From contig NC_039517.1 of NCBI RefSeq assembly GCF_003672135.1, forward strand, positions 1 to 64,000: DNA of 64,000 nt, in the 5' to 3' direction. The stretch comes from Ooceraea biroi (lineage: Eukaryota > Arthropoda > Insecta > Hymenoptera > Formicidae). The notes under the pieces are model-generated. The model had not been told where the DNA came from. It saw only the letters and a list, made by a program, of their open reading frames with translations, and did not search any database. The stretch's first letter is position 1. Every line of letters begins with the position of its first letter. Below, piece by piece: positions 59,801 through 64,000 of the stretch. The position numbers were made by a program, and so were the translations under genes.

Positions 59801-61662
59801 TAGAAAAAATTATATTCTACATTAATTTCGAGAGTTTTGCGCGGAATGTGAAAGATAGAAGAAACGTGTCGACAACTCACCAATATATAAAGATGCACTT
59901 TCCGGCCTGACGTGATCGTCTATGTAGGTAGTACCGAGAGTGAATAGAGGCGAACCTCCGCATCCTAATAATAACTGAGCAATTACAAAGAGCAAAACAG
60001 GCCCGGCCGTGGATGGGGATCCCTGTATGCAATTATCGCCCCTTAGATTATTGTGCGGTGCTAAGGGAGGCGAAGACAATCCCGACGAGAGACGACCTGT
60101 ATAAGATACTCAAATTATTTAATTACCACACAGCAGAAATTTTGCTTTCTCTCTTTATAGAAGAATTAAATGGAATATATGTGTGACAAAACTTCCAAAT
60201 TGATCAGCTTTTTTACTTCCACGCTCTTTTGTTTTCTTTTTCCTTTCCTCGTTTATCGCGAACGGAGAGGTAAAAATGTATTATACGTATAATCAGTGGT
60301 TATTTTCTCAGTGATCAATTTGCTTCCTTTCGAAATGTAGAGGCGCGCTTACCCAGACCCATATTGTCTTGCTCGCGTAACGACACGCCGCGACAGATAT
60401 TATCCGAACTGGAATGATTTGCGGTCGTCGTCAAGTTGGGTTCCGCCGTAAAATGTGGCACCATAAAGATCATCGATCCCAGTCCCATTATCACCGCGCC
60501 TAAAACAAGCAAGTGAATATAACGCTGATAGTAAGAAATTGACAATAATAATTGACAATGACGATAATAAATGACGATAAAAATGATGTTCGATAATTAT
60601 GACAGATTATGAAAGAATTACCGATTGCTATCCAGACAGGTATATGTCTGCGACTGCCGAGATAACTGACAAAGATGACAGTGATAACGTTGCCGATCTC
60701 GTAAGAGCTCGCGATGAGGCCCGACAGACTGGACGGGATCTCGAACCTCTTCTCTATAGTCGTTATCACAGAATTGATGTAACCTGAGCTAAGCGCTTGT
60801 TGCAACGTAACGAGGAACGACAGGAGAAACACAAACACCTGAAATCATCATAGTAGCAGAGATTGACTAACAATAAGTAAACAACATGTGATAGAAGTAA
60901 ATTGTTCATCTATCGTGCATCTATCAACGACTTGTAAATCATTATTATATTTTTTTTTTTTCACACTTTTTTCATAGAAAATTGTCTATCGCGTTTGTCT
61001 GGTAGAAATAATTGTTTCTCGCGTTGATAGACGCTGCGTCAGGATGCTCTCAGGACGCGACAGGCGATTAATCGATTTCCTGCCTTTTTACGAGCGCAAA
61101 CCAATTAAAATCACACACGGTTGACACAATAAGATTCGTAATATTTTGCCAAATAATATTTTCCCAAAGGGAGTTACAATGACTGAATGCAAGCGATGCA
61201 TTCGATCGTACAGTTTTAAACAGCTGGATCATTTACTTCTAGCTCGCCTACGTACATTCGCACGCGCGGTGCCGGTGAGTCACGCGGCTTGTTCTCTACA
61301 TCCGCGTGTACAATGTGCGCGAGCTAGAACTCGCTCACCGCTCAAGGGACGACAAGAGTGCCGTTCACGCAAAGTGCGCGGCAAAGGAGATCGTCCGCCC
61401 GATAATACGTGACTCTTCAACGTGGCGTTCACCAATGTGTCTTCTTCTCCCTGTCTTAGTAACGAAAGTTCGTGCGAGGCTGAGTCGTACGTGACATTCG
61501 TACCTTTATCCCGGCGAATCTCTGAACGAAGGCCGGCCTACAACTCAGAATCCCACAGTCCTTGGAGTCCGGATTGAACGGCGGTGTCTGCGCTCGCTCC
61601 TTCTCCGCCCTGGACACGTTCAAGGAGATCAAACAATGAGCATATGCAACCAGGTCTCGAAG
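56851..61662 (-). CDS. Oatp: Organic anion transporting polypeptide (SLCO/Oatp family), N-terminus not identified
   Basis: A plasma-membrane, sodium-independent uptake carrier for large amphipathic anions; insect members also carry hormones or xenobiotics. Eleven exons in frame: 61504-61662, 60622-60838, 60353-60499, 59881-60096, 59418-59525, 59089-59313, 58312-58854, 57880-58069, 57626-57814, 57389-57540 and 56851-57146 (813 residues). Family marks: CGILSCRP...FAGIK, QQALSSGYINSVITTIEKRF, GSPLFTLGTTYIDDHV, the WWGGFLLCG segment, the extracellular Kazal-like Cys-rich loop (CNFGCECRM...C) and ALGMQFVIFRLFGYIPAP. About 12 membrane segments. The C-terminal tail is long, Ser/Thr/Glu-rich and non-conserved. 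The first exon listed follows an in-frame TAG inside its acceptor and has no in-frame ATG, so at least one upstream exon is missing. Confidence 0.92.
58250..58290 (-). repeat. 11-bp tandem repeat in an Oatp intron
   Basis: Four copies of acacatatag-type units lie directly after the donor of the Kazal-encoding exon. Confidence 0.8.
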
Positions 61663-64000
61663 CTAAAAACGAACCGATGAGTAATCAAACGAGCGATTAA
61701 AATCGAAGCCGTAACGGTCGCGTGATACAGGTGACACGGAACGAGCAACTCACAATGCGCTCGCGACATTTGAGATCATTTATATATTGCATTTATATAT
61801 TACTTGCTTATCAGATACCTACTTTCTTCAAAATCACAGGGATTATTATCGACGTTATCGTTATATTTTCTACAATCATTCTATTTATATGTATATAGAA
61901 AGAGGGCATTTGTTGTATAATATTGTTGGTGCTATTATAAATTTCCATATTTCTCTTGCGTGATTATATTGATGCATTTATCATCGCAATCGTTCGGCAA
62001 TATGTTTACCTGGCTTTTTCGAAACTTGTGCGAAAATTTTCATTCTATGTATGAAGCAATATAATGATCATATTTTACCGTACAGTGTACACAATTGTTT
62101 CAGTAATGTTGCATCGGTCAAAAAGTTCGATTCGGCTTCCAATTTTCCAAATCAATTTACAGGCAACGATGTTCATAATCATAGATTGTCTAATCACAGA
62201 CAACGATAGTGATTACTTGCTTGATGAATAATTTGTTTCCCCTGAATGCAATAAAGTGAAATTTGACGCAAACATCGAACCGAACAATTTACTCTAGTCA
62301 ATTCATATACACGCGTAAACATACACGCAAGAGAAAAAACAGAAAGAACCAAAACAGAGAATGAGGATGAAAGAGAGGGATAGGGATATTTTCCAATTTT
62401 CGAATCCGCAAGTTTTTCGAGCGAATGTGTCGCTCGTGAAAGCAAACGTAGCGATACAATTACAGAGATATTTGACGAATAACAATGTGCAATTTTACCT
62501 GTCTACCATAGAAGCACTGGGATTCCTGCTGTGACACTTGATGATAAAGTCTCTGAAAAATAATAAACAAGAAAAACGAAGCGTGAATACGTTGTGCTGT
62601 ATAATGCCACGTGATGTGCCGAGAAATATCGGTCACGATGCTGTAACTGATAACTAACAAGCGTGGAATCAGATTATTATTGTATATGTGTCGGAATGCA
62701 GTGACCAAAGCAACGTGTCTTCGTCTAAATGACACAGGGCGATAGAGACGATGCGTGTCATTGCGGTCGTCGTTTATCTCCATGCTGACATTTAATGAAT
62801 CCAAATTTCTGGCAGCATACCATTCAGTGATACTATATATAGTAGGGTATGTAATACTAGAAAATGCAGTCGAATAATAAAACATTGTTTTAACATCGAT
62901 GTGTATTTATTATCGTGCGATGAATAACTTGATTAATTTTTCTTTATTTTTGTTACTTTATGTATTTTATCCTCGCGATGACGTTTAATTTTACATATAC
63001 TCTAAAAGCAATCTAAAATAATTAAACGAAAGATACTTGAAATCTAAATCGGAAACATAAGTAATTCGTGACAATTGTTGTTTATAATTACATAATTTAG
63101 AATCGGTGTGATGAGATTATACATAATGATCATACATAATGATCATACATAATGACATGATTACACACTGTAGGTTTTTAATGTCTGCTAATTAGATATT
63201 TCTCTCTCTCTCTAAAAGTTTTTATACTTCATTAAATAATGGTTAATTTTTACAGAATTGTGTAGTATATAGTATAGTGTTTTAGAAAAATACCACACGC
63301 GATATTTTATTTATTTCATATTATATAATAGCGTGAGACATCCTTGCTCATCAGCTCTACGAGTCTTACGTTTACGTCATGTCCTTCCGACTGCAAGGTG
63401 TTTAAAAGCTTTCTCCACGTATGAAACGTAATGCGAGGATGGTGGAGCAATAAAAGCGACAGTCGAAGAAAGCAAGTGATCTGGCCAAATCAAATCCACG
63501 CGTCAAGCGAAATATGTCACGGTCACACTCACTTTCTCTTTCTATTTCAACTACCTCACGCTGTTCGATAGTCGCGATTATTATCCTAGTGGGGCCGTAT
63601 CTTGTGGTCAGAGACTTTGCCAAGTTGTATCGATTTTACAACGAGAACGCATCTTGCACGAGTATATTAGAAGCATAAAGAACGATGGATTGAAACTTGT
63701 ACGACGAAATGACATTTCTTTTTCTCGGCAAGCGAGAAAATCGGTTTGCCTTGGCGAAAACAAATCGTGCGGAAATAGAGAAGAAAAGGAGAAAAGTTAA
63801 ATCCGCGCAATCTCAATCTCGTTGAGTGTTTAATCTATGTTACGTATCACGTGCCCCATTTTTGACCATACAGTTTGAATGAAATCAGATAAACATAAGT
63901 TGTTAATTTTTAATTTCTTTTTGAAAATAAAATTAAAGTGAAAAAAAGACAATTATATAGGGACAAATGTGGACAATCGAATACCATATCGAATATCAAT
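61663..64000. other. Upstream of the visible Oatp exons, no recognisable exon
   Basis: AT-rich, probably intron 1 and/or the promoter of Oatp. A ctatatatag palindrome near 62833-62842 could be a TATA box on the minus strand, but no convincing first exon follows. A 14-bp tandem repeat (atacataatgatc type) is at about 63121-63156. Confidence 0.5.

Noticed and set aside
62460..62885. Candidate first exon of Oatp (minus, 141 codons, TATA-like palindrome inside)
   Set aside because: No good donor in frame and no similarity to Oatp N-termini; not used.
1..64000. CRISPR arrays, operons, tRNA and rRNA genes
   Set aside because: None seen: the DNA is eukaryotic, and no clear A/B-box tRNA pattern or rRNA sequence was recognised by eye.

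Overview
The window reads as the left end of an insect chromosome, most likely a hymenopteran and probably an ant. Three things support this. Arrays of the insect telomere repeat lie at the left with CCTAA on the + strand, the orientation expected of a left chromosome end. Compact intron-containing insect housekeeping genes follow. A small secreted precursor resembles the leader of ant/wasp aculeatoxin venom peptides. The species assignment is inference.

Layout. 1-7943 is telomeric: the 5' end of one non-LTR retrotransposon (1-1015, cut by the window edge), 21 telomere units (1016-1120), a near-complete R1-clade TRAS/SART-like element (1121-7803, minus strand, intact ORF1 and ORF2, poly(A) tail), then more telomere repeats (7804-7943). 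The two elements have different ORF1 starts and 5' ends, so two families appear to be stacked in the same direction, 3' ends toward the chromosome end. 7944-15893 is gene-free subtelomere: poly(T), a pyrimidine-rich low-complexity tract, and a hairpin-bearing repeat family. 15894-40347 is a dense gene block: GCLC (-), MPV17 (-), POLR3B (-), BMS1 (+, divergent from POLR3B), a venom-peptide-like gene (-), XRCC1 (+), PSMF1/PI31 (+) and PTP4A/PRL (-). 40348-56850 has no recognisable coding exon and many microsatellites. 56851-61662 holds most of an organic anion transporter (Oatp, -), whose N-terminal exon(s) are not identified.

How the genes relate. The housekeeping genes are not one pathway. 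GCLC (glutathione), XRCC1 (base-excision/single-strand-break repair), PSMF1 (proteasome) and MPV17 (mitochondrial inner membrane) are maintenance functions. POLR3B and BMS1 share a short divergent promoter and both serve ribosome and small-RNA production. Exon chains given here keep frame throughout and end at lengths typical of the families, but splice sites were read by eye. Points of most interest are the stacked telomeric elements, a duplicated 5' leader segment that shows both a conserved hairpin and a coding-like substitution pattern, the subtelomeric hairpin repeat, two unusual POLR3B introns, the venom-like precursor and two strong RNA hairpins.
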